From assembly GCA_029239575.1 (NCBI GenBank), contig JARBUP010000173.1:1-6162 (forward strand): a stretch of DNA of 6,162 bases, read 5' to 3'. The notes under the pieces were generated by a model. That model saw nothing but the letters and a program-made list of their open reading frames with translations, was not told where the DNA came from and did no database searches. The translations under genes were made by a program, and so were the position numbers. This document shows positions 1-5,539 of the stretch, piece after piece; position 1 is the first letter of the stretch, and each line of letters starts with the position of its first letter. The stretch is from Bacillota bacterium (GTDB taxonomy: Bacteria; Bacillota; Clostridia; Tissierellales; Sedimentibacteraceae).

Positions 1-513
1 ATGAATGAAATTGAAATAACATCAAATGAAATAAGCAAAATAACAAAAGCAATTGAAGCTATAGCTTTCCAAACAAATATCTTAGCTCTTAATGCTGCCA
101 TAGAGGCATCTCGCGCAGGTAATGCAGGTAAAGGATTTGCTGTTGTGGCTGATGAAGTACGAAACCTGGCGGTAAAATCAGCAGAAGCAGCTAAAAATAC
201 TGTGAATTTAATTGAAAAATCTATTTCATCAGTTCAGGAAGGCTCAGGAATAGCTCATAATACAGCTAAATCACTAGAAATTGTATCAATGAAGACAAAG
301 TATGTTAAAGATATTATAGTAGAAATAGATAGTGCTTCACAAGCACAGACGTCCTCCATCTCTGAAATTAATCTGGGAATAGAACAAATTTCTGCCATAA
401 TACAAAACAATGCAGCAACAGCAGAGGAAAGCTCTGCATCAAGTGAGGAACTGTCAGCACAGGCTGCTATTTTAAAGGATGAAACAGGTAAATTTAAGCT
501 TTTAGGTGATTAA
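1..513 (+). CDS. Methyl-accepting chemotaxis protein, C-terminal signalling domain (5'-truncated by window)
   Basis: This is the cytoplasmic signalling end of a chemoreceptor, the part that docks CheW and CheA and passes ligand signals to the flagellar motor. The hallmark hairpin tip is at residues 19-57 of the visible part: IEAIAFQTNILALNAA, then EASRAGNAGKGFAVVADEVR. This is the most conserved stretch of the MCP family (usually EAARAGE-GKGFAVVA). Ala to Ser and Glu to Asn changes are visible at the tip. Helical heptad sequence with Ala/Ser/Glu/Gln-rich methylation-type segments follows to residue 156 (AATAEESSASSEELSAQA), a typical clostridial MCP ending. The Met at position 1 is almost certainly internal. 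A full MCP needs a sensor region, a HAMP domain and the descending methylation helix, all of which would lie left of the window. Ligand and membrane topology cannot be judged. A terminator begins just after the stop codon, so this is the last gene of its transcript. Confidence 0.96.
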   Translation: MNEIEITSNEISKITKAIEAIAFQTNILALNAAIEASRAGNAGKGFAVVADEVRNLAVKSAEAAKNTVNLIEKSISSVQEGSGIAHNTAKSLEIVSMKTKYVKDIIVEIDSASQAQTSSISEINLGIEQISAIIQNNAATAEESSASSEELSAQAAILKDETGKFKLLGD

Positions 514-551
514 ACAAAATCCTTGCAATTTTATTGCAAGGATTTTTGTTT
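514..551. terminator. Bidirectional rho-independent terminator between MCP and dehydrogenase genes
   Basis: The arms CCTTGCAA (521-528) and TTGCAAGG (534-541) pair perfectly around a 5-nt loop. The pairing extends outward through the flanking A-rich and T-rich tracts (AAACAAAAT on the left, ATTTTTGTTT on the right). Because A-tract and T-tract flank the stem, either transcript would end in a stem followed by U's. It begins immediately after the MCP stop. It also lies about 95 nt past the stop of the convergent dehydrogenase gene, where I see no other strong stem, so it probably serves both. Confidence 0.88.
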
Positions 552-644
552 AATTAAATTTGGTTATTTTAAAATTAATAAACATTTATTTTGGTTACAA
601 TTATTTATTTTAATTATTCAAATACGTTGTAAGATTTATTAATA

Positions 645-1595
645 TCATACAAAATTTACCTTTTCGAAATCCTTGCCAAAAAAATTAGTTACATTCATTG
701 CAGATTTGGATCTAACTTCTCTTAATGAAGTCTTTGAAAAAAATCCTGCGTGAGGAGTAATGATAACATTTTCAAAAGTTAACAATTTATTATTCTTCAT
801 TGGTGGTTCGTCTACCAATACATCCAAGGCTGCTGCCCTAATTTTTTTGTTTTCCAATGCCTCTGCTAAATCATATTCATTAACCAGTAAACCCCTCGAA
901 GTGTTGATAAATATTGGATTTTTAGTCATTTTATCAAACTTGTCCTTATTAAAGTATCCTATTGTATCTTCATTAGCAGGCATATGACATGAGATAATAT
1001 CAGATTCAGCAAGCAACTCATCAATATCAACCAATTTTACATTCAATGCATCAGCAAATTCCTTTTTTACATGCGAAGTGTTTGCAATAACTTTAAATCC
1101 GAATCCCTGAGCTCTCTTTGCCACAAATTGTGCTATTCTTCCAAAACCCGCCAAACCAAGCACTTGACCTTCAAGCCTATCCATCTTCAGTCCTATCTCA
1201 TAGTTCCATTCGCCTTTTTTCACTGCCCTATCATACAATACTATGTTTCTGCTAGCTGCAAGAATTAAGGACATCGTATGATCAGCCACTTCATATGTGC
1301 AATACCCCGGAACATTAGCTACGGCAATACCAAGTTCTTCTGCAACTTTTACGTCAATATTGTCAAATCCAGTTGCAGAATTAGATATAATTTGGCATTT
1401 TTCAAGTGATTTTAACACCCTACCACTAATTGGTGCATATTCAGATAAAATAGCATCTGCATCATAACACATCTCTATAACCTCTTCTTCTGTTTTTAAC
1501 TGATAATTTACAACTATCGCATCTTTAGGCAAGAATTCCTTTTCAACATCTATATTTCCCCAACTACAATCAGTTACCACTACTTTTAAACTCAT
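645..1595 (-). CDS. D-isomer-specific 2-hydroxyacid dehydrogenase (CtBP-like branch), 316 aa, complete
   Basis: This is a cytoplasmic NAD(P)-dependent oxidoreductase interconverting a 2-oxo acid and a D-2-hydroxy acid. The substrate cannot be read from sequence. Length is normal for the family. The N-terminal substrate-binding half includes SNSATGFDNIDV (71-82) and the CtBP-like stretch VPGYCTYEVADH (95-106). The nucleotide-binding loop is GLAGFGRIA (147-155), with the last Gly of GxGxxG replaced by Ala155. The catalytic triad is present: Arg234 in NTSRG, Glu263 in DVLVDEPP, His282 in TPHAG. The acidic residue usually found at the end of the second Rossmann strand (V-I-A-Y-D type) is Thr173 here, in VIANTSH, so strict NAD preference is doubtful. 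The ATG is preceded by AAAAGGAG at 7-nt spacing (1603-1610), which fixes the start. The gene is divergent from the sigma-54 activator and convergent with the MCP gene. Its link to the amino-acid genes to the right is inference. It could instead be a general 2-oxo-acid reductase acting as an electron sink. Confidence 0.93.
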   Translation of the reverse strand: MSLKVVVTDCSWGNIDVEKEFLPKDAIVVNYQLKTEEEVIEMCYDADAILSEYAPISGRVLKSLEKCQIISNSATGFDNIDVKVAEELGIAVANVPGYCTYEVADHTMSLILAASRNIVLYDRAVKKGEWNYEIGLKMDRLEGQVLGLAGFGRIAQFVAKRAQGFGFKVIANTSHVKKEFADALNVKLVDIDELLAESDIISCHMPANEDTIGYFNKDKFDKMTKNPIFINTSRGLLVNEYDLAEALENKKIRAAALDVLVDEPPMKNNKLLTFENVIITPHAGFFSKTSLREVRSKSAMNVTNFFGKDFEKVNFV

Positions 1596-1620
1596 TTAAC
1601 CACTCCTTTTAGTATCTCCT

Positions 1621-1640
1621 ATATTATTTCTTAATAATAT
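1621..1640. repeat. A/T-only inverted repeat in the dehydrogenase leader
   Basis: ATATTATT (1621-1628) and AATAATAT (1633-1640) are perfect inverted repeats around TCTT, and the flanking bases 1620/1641 also pair. It lies 26-45 nt upstream of the dehydrogenase ATG and overlaps where its promoter or leader should be. It could be an operator or a weak leader hairpin. Because it contains only A and T in a very AT-rich spacer, chance is a serious alternative. Confidence 0.3.
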
Positions 1641-1655
1641 ATCCTGAGAATTTAT

Positions 1656-1683
1656 AATTTTAAAATCTGACGATTTTGAATTT
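1656..1683. promoter_or_regulatory. Candidate operator: imperfect inverted repeat in the divergent spacer
   Basis: AAAATC (1662-1667) and GATTTT (1672-1677) are perfect inverted repeats around TGAC. Pairing continues outward with about two mismatches, giving roughly 10 of 12 symmetric positions. It sits near the middle of the 191-bp spacer between the dehydrogenase and the sigma-54 activator, upstream of both. Helix-turn-helix activators bind such dyads, so this is a reasonable place for autoregulation or for activation of the dehydrogenase gene. No binding motif is known to me for this regulator. Confidence 0.3.
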
Positions 1684-1722
1684 CAAGTTTGCTATTTTTT
1701 TATCAACTTTTATAAAAAAAAT

Positions 1723-1751
1723 TTGGCTTAAGACTAAAATAATGCTATAAT
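1723..1751 (+). promoter_or_regulatory. Sigma-A promoter for the sigma-54 activator gene
   Basis: TTGGCT (-35, four of six consensus bases) lies exactly 17 nt before a perfect TATAAT (-10, 1746-1751). The -10 box also carries the extended element (TGC directly upstream, positions 1743-1745). Transcription should start near 1758, giving a leader of about 30 nt with the AGGAGG site inside it. So the activator itself looks to be made from an ordinary housekeeping promoter rather than from sigma-54. Confidence 0.75.
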
Positions 1752-1772
1752 GTTATGTATCCATATCTTTAT

Positions 1773-1778
1773 AGGAGG
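1773..1778 (+). promoter_or_regulatory. Ribosome binding site that fixes a TTG start
   Basis: A full AGGAGG lies 8 nt before TTG at 1787. The next in-frame Met is residue 39, with no comparable site, and the residues between look like genuine PAS-type sequence. TTG is therefore the real initiator. Confidence 0.88.
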
Positions 1779-1786
1779 CATCAAAA

Positions 1787-3463
1787 TTGAAATTAGACAT
1801 AAACTTAGTCACATTTCCAATAGCATTATATAATAAAAACCAAGATTACTTCTATGAAAACCAAGAGTTTTCAAAAAATTTTACAAATTCTATTGATGAG
1901 ATGCTTATACGTGAACTTATTCAAGAAAATCAAAAAATTATTAATGAAAACAAATATTATGTAAAAATATTTGAACAAAATGAAAAAGAATATTTATTAT
2001 TTATTTCTAATACAGAGGATAACGAGTTATTTTTATTATTATTCATTGAAACTACTAATTTAAATAACATAATTGGAAACCTTAAATACAATCAAAAACT
2101 CGAAAGAAGTTTTTACAATATATTAGAAAGCATTTACGATGATTTTACCATCATTAATAAAGATGGTATTATTGAAAAGGTTCTTCCTAATTTTCAATCT
2201 GTATATGGAATTCCAATAGAAGAAGCAGTTGGTTCATCTATTTATGAACTAGAAGAGAAAAAAATATTTAATCCTTGTGTTTCAGTAAGAGTTATGAAAA
2301 CAAATAAAGTTGAAACCATGATGCAATTAACAAAAAACAATAAATACTTAATGTGCACTTCCATTCCAATTTTTGATGAGAATGGTGAGTTTGAAAAAAT
2401 TATTAGTTACACTAGAGATGCAGAAAAATATGAACTATTGAAAGAAGAATACGAAAATCTTAATAATACAGTATCCTCCTACAAAGTGCAGTTAGAACAA
2501 TTAAAACAAGAACATAAAAAAAGTTCAAAAATAATTGGTGTAAGTAAAAAAATTACACGAACTACTGAAATAGCTTTAAAAGCATCTAATTTTGATGCCA
2601 CTGTTCTTATAACAGGTGAATCTGGAGTAGGAAAAAATTTATTTGCCGATTTAATTCATTCAAGCAGCAAACGAAAAGATTCACCATTTATCTCCATCAA
2701 CTGTGGAGCCATTCCAGAGCATCTTTTAGAATCTGAGCTTTTCGGTTATGAAAAAGGTGCTTTTACAGGCGCCAATCAAAGTGGAAAAGCAGGATTGATT
2801 GAACTTGCTGATCATGGAACTTTATTTTTAGATGAAATCTGTGATTTACCCCTTCATATGCAAGTAAAACTCCTTAAGGTTATTCAAGAAAAAAAAGTTA
2901 TGAGATTAGGAAGTATTAGTGAAAAAACTGTAGATTTTCGTTTAATTGCTGCAACAAATAAAAACATAAAAAAAGCGATTGAAGAAGGCAACTTTAGAGA
3001 GGATTTATATTATCGTCTAAATGTTCTTTGTATTACAATACCCGCACTTCGAGAACGAAAAGAAGATATTTTTCCTCTTATTAGTCATTTTACAAAGAAG
3101 TACAATGAGCAGTATAATTTAAATCATGCTTTTTCAAGTAAATCCATTAGCTATCTTGAAATTTATTCTTGGCCTGGAAACATCAGAGAATTAGAAAATG
3201 TAGTAGAACGAATGTTACTTACTGCTGATGATTATTTGATTACAGAAGATCAACTTCCTTATTATATTTATACAGATGATAATACTGAATACAAACAAAA
3301 AAGAACTCTGAAGCATATACTTTCGGATGTAGAAAAGAAAGTTATTTTAGATTGTTATGAACAGTACGGGACTACAACAAAAGTGGCTAAGGAACTTGGT
3401 ATCAGTCAAGCATCCGTATCTATTAAATTAAGTAAATACCAAAATAATAAACAAACCAAATAG
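1787..3463 (+). CDS. Sigma-54-dependent transcriptional activator (PAS / AAA+ / TyrR-like HTH), 558 aa, complete
   Basis: This is a bacterial enhancer-binding protein that opens promoters bound by sigma-54 RNA polymerase using ATP hydrolysis. Residues 1-100 look like a degenerate PAS-type sensory module (FPIALYNKNQ, then a beta-rich segment to FIETTNL). A clearer PAS domain spans about 105-211 (DDFTIINKDGIIEK to ISYTRDA). A coiled-coil-like linker covers about 212-246. The AAA+ core is about 250-480: Walker A GESGVGKN (277-284), sigma-54-contacting loop GAFTGA (324-329), Walker B TLFLDE (345-350), sensor I ATN (389-391), candidate arginine fingers R404 and R410 in FREDLYYRLNV, and sensor II WPGNIRELENV (462-472). 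The C-terminal HTH is about 507-551 (TTTKVAKELGISQASVSIKL), TyrR-like in style. There is no response-regulator receiver domain, so a small ligand is more likely than phosphorylation. It starts at TTG, with its own promoter upstream and a terminator after its stop. It converges on the permease and aminotransferase genes, its most plausible targets by position. The last 18 or so codons are repeated downstream at 3954. The ligand is unknown. Confidence 0.95.
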   Translation: MKLDINLVTFPIALYNKNQDYFYENQEFSKNFTNSIDEMLIRELIQENQKIINENKYYVKIFEQNEKEYLLFISNTEDNELFLLLFIETTNLNNIIGNLKYNQKLERSFYNILESIYDDFTIINKDGIIEKVLPNFQSVYGIPIEEAVGSSIYELEEKKIFNPCVSVRVMKTNKVETMMQLTKNNKYLMCTSIPIFDENGEFEKIISYTRDAEKYELLKEEYENLNNTVSSYKVQLEQLKQEHKKSSKIIGVSKKITRTTEIALKASNFDATVLITGESGVGKNLFADLIHSSSKRKDSPFISINCGAIPEHLLESELFGYEKGAFTGANQSGKAGLIELADHGTLFLDEICDLPLHMQVKLLKVIQEKKVMRLGSISEKTVDFRLIAATNKNIKKAIEEGNFREDLYYRLNVLCITIPALRERKEDIFPLISHFTKKYNEQYNLNHAFSSKSISYLEIYSWPGNIRELENVVERMLLTADDYLITEDQLPYYIYTDDNTEYKQKRTLKHILSDVEKKVILDCYEQYGTTTKVAKELGISQASVSIKLSKYQNNKQTK

Positions 3464-3513
3464 TTTTTTTCTAAAAAAGAGACAACACTAAGTATTTAGT
3501 TGTCTCTTTTTTT
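3405..3513. repeat. Direct repeat copy 1: activator 3' end plus terminator
   Basis: This is the intact copy. It runs from GTCAAG inside the activator HTH codons through the stop (3461-3463) and the following terminator. The second copy is at 3954-4053, 549 nt away. The first roughly 40 nt match with three substitutions (shared core ATCCGTATCTATTAAAT). Copy 2 then lacks several bases in the codons just before the stop. The terminator halves match again, sharing TATTTAGTTGTCTCTTTTTT. Confidence 0.9.
3473..3513. terminator. Rho-independent terminator after the activator gene
   Basis: AAAAAAGAGACAAC (3473-3486) pairs with GTTGTCTCTTTTTTT (3499-3513) around a 12-nt loop, about 10 nt after the activator stop. 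A-tract and T-tract on opposite sides mean it can also stop minus-strand transcripts from the small cysteine protein gene at 3588-3893. A near-identical terminator is at 4014-4052. Confidence 0.9.
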
Positions 3514-3516
3514 ATC

Positions 3517-3561
3517 TCTGATAACATTTTCGAAAGTACCAGCACTTTCTAATAAAAGACC
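3517..3561 (-). pseudogene. 45-bp fragment of a class III aminotransferase gene
   Basis: Read on the minus strand, these 15 codons give GLLLESAGTFENVIR. The aminotransferase at the right end of the window encodes GLLLESAGTYGNVIR at 5842-5886. That is 13 of 15 residues and 39 of 45 bases identical. Similarity ends at the R codon on one side and just past the G codon on the other. It abuts the activator terminator on the left and a partial copy of the small cysteine protein gene on the right. No ribosome binding site or plausible start belongs to it. It is a relic of a second aminotransferase gene, not a functional gene. Confidence 0.82.
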
Positions 3562-3570
3562 ATATATTAA

Positions 3571-3625
3571 TGACTTTTTACAGCCATTCAATACCAAAAT
3601 AGTATCATAGAATTCAATTTCATTA
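3571..3625 (-). repeat. 55-bp direct repeat, truncated second copy of part of the small cysteine protein gene
   Basis: This segment matches 3732-3786 with 5 differences in 55 bases. On the minus strand, in the frame matching the intact copy, it reads NEIEFYDTILVLNGCKKS, against NEIEFYNIILVFNGCKRS in the gene at 3588-3893. In that frame it runs without a stop into the aminotransferase fragment at 3561. The neighbouring gene reads across it in a different frame. Confidence 0.88.
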
Positions 3626-3893
3626 ACTGGTTGACTTTCTCAATATGAATTGTGTCGACTGCCTTTGAATAATCTGCATATGAGTTAATAAAAACCTTTA
3701 CGTCGCCCTTTACTGATGTATAATTTGTACATGACCTTTTACAGCCATTAAATACTAAAATAATATTATAGAATTCAATTTCATTAGCTATTTCAAATAT
3801 TTCTTCTTTAAATAGTTTACGCAAACTGTCCAACACTTTTTTTCTGTCGTAAAATGTATTACATCCATCGCAATATTTTATACCAATCTTCAT
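3588..3893 (-). CDS. Small four-cysteine protein of unknown function, 101 aa, probably with an altered C-terminus
   Basis: I do not recognise a named function. The start is well supported: ATG preceded by AAGGAGA at 3898-3904. The protein begins MKIGIKYCDGCNTFYDR, with a CxxC pair (Cys8, Cys11). A second pair is in NGCKRSC (Cys51, Cys55), followed by a beta/alpha end, KVFINSYADYSKAVDTI. Two closely spaced Cys pairs suggest metal or Fe-S binding or a redox pair. From memory, short clostridial proteins starting like KYCGGCNPRYDR occur near amino-acid reductase genes, but I cannot confirm that this is one. About 12 residues at the C-terminus (from Leu90: LMKLNSMILFWY) are read out of frame through the 55-bp repeat at 3571-3625, so the ancestral protein probably ended differently near residue 89. 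It lies between two duplicated terminators, each able to stop its transcript. Whether it is still expressed is unclear. Confidence 0.7.
   Translation of the reverse strand: MKIGIKYCDGCNTFYDRKKVLDSLRKLFKEEIFEIANEIEFYNIILVFNGCKRSCTNYTSVKGDVKVFINSYADYSKAVDTIHIEKVNQLMKLNSMILFWY
3732..3786 (-). repeat. 55-bp direct repeat, copy inside the small cysteine protein gene
   Basis: This is the in-frame copy, encoding NEIEFYNIILVFNGCKRS in the middle of the 101-aa protein, including the second cysteine pair. Its truncated partner is at 3571-3625, 161 nt away, 50 of 55 bases identical. Confidence 0.88.
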
Positions 3894-3953
3894 AATTTCT
3901 CCTTATTGAATATTTTTAGCAAAATACAACAAATTATTATAGTGTTTACAGGG

Positions 3954-4053
3954 GTCAAGAATCCGTATCTATTAAATAAAGTAAATACCTAAATAACAAC
4001 TAAATATTTTTTTAAAAAAGAGACAACCTATGTATTTAGTTGTCTCTTTTTTA
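3954..4053. repeat. Direct repeat copy 2: relic of the activator 3' end plus terminator
   Basis: This begins at GTCAAG and follows 3405-3513 closely. In the activator frame it reads QESVSIK and then hits TAA where the intact gene has the Leu codon of SIKLSKY. Nothing upstream of GTCAAG resembles the activator, so only the tail was copied or has survived. The terminator half remains functional-looking and now ends the permease transcript. Confidence 0.88.
4014..4052. terminator. Rho-independent terminator for the permease transcript (bidirectional)
   Basis: AAAAAAGAGACAAC (4014-4027) pairs with GTTGTCTCTTTTTT (4039-4052). On the minus strand the stem is followed by a U-tract, which continues into the T-rich complement of 4005-4013. 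It lies 16 nt past the permease stop. It is a duplicate of the terminator at 3473-3513. Confidence 0.9.
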
Positions 4054-4067
4054 TATTAAATACTTTA

Positions 4068-5474
4068 TTAACTCTCAGATGTTTGTTTTCCAAACAATAG
4101 AATTTCTCTTTCTTTTTCAGTTACATTCTTATATTTTGCTTTTGCATAAATTGCTAAAATAAATCCTAAGATAAACCAACCAATTACTAATGCCCATTCA
4201 ATTCCAACTAATGGACTAGGCCCCATTGGTGTATATAGCCACGCAAAGAATATAGCAACTAATATAGCCATTGTACCTATAAACTTTGCATTCTTCACTT
4301 TATATGGACGTTCAAGATCCGGATGATTTTTTCTAAGGAATATAAACGATAATGCTACCATCATGTACATAATTACTACACCAAAAGAACTGGCATTCAC
4401 AAACCAAACAAGCGCTCCTTTTCCAAGCAAGCAAGAGAAAGTAGAAAGAATTCCGCATAATAGAACAGCATTAGCAGGAGTATTATGTTTTGGATGGATT
4501 TTTCCCAAAACTGCAGGTAGCATCTTCGCATTCGCTAATGAATAAATAACTCTAGCTCCTCCATAAAGAAAACCATTCCAGCTTGTTAATATACCGCATA
4601 TTGCACCAATAATACAAATTTTACCCCAGATCGGGTGTCCAAAAGCATATGCCATAGCATCTGCTACAGGTATAGTACCATTAACTCTGATCTCTGTTGG
4701 AGCTGATAAGGCAGTAGACATAATCATAAGCATATACCACGCTGCAGCTGCACAAATAGAAAGAATAAGAAGAGAAGGTATCTTTTTTAAAGGTACATTC
4801 ATCTCACCAGCTGATTGAGGAATTACATCAAAACCTACGAACATTGCTGGAACCATAAGAAGTACTGATGAAAACCCTTTAATATCTGTAAATAAAGGTG
4901 TTGCGTATTCTATGTTTCCTCTTGTAATACCACCAAAAACAAAGATTACTCCTACAGCAATAAGACCTAATGTTGCAACAGTTTGAAAAATAGCTGCTTG
5001 TTTTGCACCCTTATAATTTACCCAAGTGATAACAGCAGAAGCTATAACAGCTATAAGTGCCCAAGAAGCGTATATATCGAAATTCTGTATAGTCCAAAGA
5101 TATCCGATTTTAGGTATAGGAAACACATAATCTATTGCAGTTGCAAAGGCTGGGCCTTCCCATGCTGCTACACCAATATAAGCAAAACTTGTAGCTAAAC
5201 CAGAGATTACAGCTGGCCAATATCCCATAGATTTGTAAGAAAATACAACGCCACCACCGGTGTAAGGTATAGCAGGTGTTAACTCAGCATACACTATACC
5301 AATGAAAATACATAATATTGCTCCAACAACATAAGCTCCGATAGCTCCAAGCACTCCCGCAGTATTAGCCCAAGCTCCGGATAACATTATCCATCCCCAG
5401 CCAATCATTGTTCCAAAAGCTAAAGCTAATACATCTTTAGTACTAAACGTTTTTTGTAATTGCTTATCTTCCAT
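4068..5474 (-). CDS. APC-superfamily amino acid permease, 468 aa, complete
   Basis: This is a cytoplasmic-membrane secondary transporter for an amino acid or related amine. The family signature in TM1, GTMIGWGWI (21-29), carries the unwound Gly-rich substrate-binding turn. About twelve hydrophobic segments can be placed: 15-35, 40-63, 86-114, 138-155, 160-181, 202-218, 232-256, 283-312, 335-352, 354-380, 398-414 and 424-444. The conserved FLYGGARVIYSLA (302-314) and HPKHNTPANAV (328-337) around TM8-TM9 are typical of the APC family. Length is usual. The ATG is preceded by a run of AAGGA motifs, the nearest 5 nt upstream. The gene is downstream of, and on the same strand as, the aminotransferase and the collapsed dehydrogenase, so GABA or another amino acid feeding that pathway is the best substrate guess. 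Sequence alone does not settle it. A hairpin at 5503-5525 lies in its leader and a terminator follows its stop. Confidence 0.93.
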   Translation of the reverse strand: MEDKQLQKTFSTKDVLALAFGTMIGWGWIMLSGAWANTAGVLGAIGAYVVGAILCIFIGIVYAELTPAIPYTGGGVVFSYKSMGYWPAVISGLATSFAYIGVAAWEGPAFATAIDYVFPIPKIGYLWTIQNFDIYASWALIAVIASAVITWVNYKGAKQAAIFQTVATLGLIAVGVIFVFGGITRGNIEYATPLFTDIKGFSSVLLMVPAMFVGFDVIPQSAGEMNVPLKKIPSLLILSICAAAAWYMLMIMSTALSAPTEIRVNGTIPVADAMAYAFGHPIWGKICIIGAICGILTSWNGFLYGGARVIYSLANAKMLPAVLGKIHPKHNTPANAVLLCGILSTFSCLLGKGALVWFVNASSFGVVIMYMMVALSFIFLRKNHPDLERPYKVKNAKFIGTMAILVAIFFAWLYTPMGPSPLVGIEWALVIGWFILGFILAIYAKAKYKNVTEKEREILLFGKQTSES

Positions 5475-5502
5475 ATAAATCCTTTCCTTTATCCTTTAAT
5501 TT

Positions 5503-5525
5503 CTCGGGTATGCATAATACCCGAG
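5503..5525. promoter_or_regulatory. Perfect 9-bp inverted repeat in the permease leader (operator or mRNA hairpin)
   Basis: CTCGGGTAT (5503-5511) and ATACCCGAG (5517-5525) are exact inverted repeats around a 5-nt loop, and 5502/5526 add another pair. It is strikingly GC-rich for its surroundings. It lies 28 nt upstream of the permease ATG and 14 nt after the stop of the 44-codon ORF. On the minus strand, the direction of all local genes, it is followed by AAATTAAAGG rather than U's, so it is not a standard terminator for them. On the plus strand a T-run follows only after about 8 nt, and no plus-strand gene ends here. Operator, RNA-processing or attenuation hairpin, or relic terminator remain possible. 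Confidence 0.6.
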
Positions 5526-5539
5526 ATTAAAATATTTTT

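Noticed and set aside
552..644. Possible small gene or RNA in the convergent spacer after the MCP terminator
   Set aside because: Very AT-rich, with no supported start, stem or conserved element visible.
760..987. Plus-strand open frame of 75 codons
   Set aside because: It lies wholly inside the well-supported dehydrogenase gene on the opposite strand, with no ribosome binding site of its own and no recognisable protein.
1071..1268. Plus-strand open frame of 65 codons
   Set aside because: Antisense shadow of the dehydrogenase coding region.
1723..1751. Sigma-54 promoter read from TTGGC and TGCT in this stretch
   Set aside because: GG and GC are 17 nt apart instead of 10. The same bases form a good sigma-A promoter with 17-nt spacing and an extended -10.
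3936..3941. Minus-strand TATAAT as a promoter for the small cysteine protein gene
   Set aside because: The -10 is perfect, but the only TTGACC upstream is 11 nt away, too close, and no -35 appears at 16-18 nt. It may be real, but it is not supported well enough to list.
3405..4053. Insertion sequence or transposon explaining the repeats
   Set aside because: The repeats are direct copies of host gene ends. No transposase, terminal inverted repeats or target-site duplication is visible.
4363..4545. Plus-strand open frame of 60 codons (and a similar one at 4983-5198)
   Set aside because: Both are antisense to the permease gene and follow its codon pattern; no start signals.
5503..5525. Palindrome as an intrinsic terminator of the aminotransferase/4HbD transcript
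   Set aside because: In the minus-strand direction the stem is followed by AAATTAAAGG, with no U-tract.
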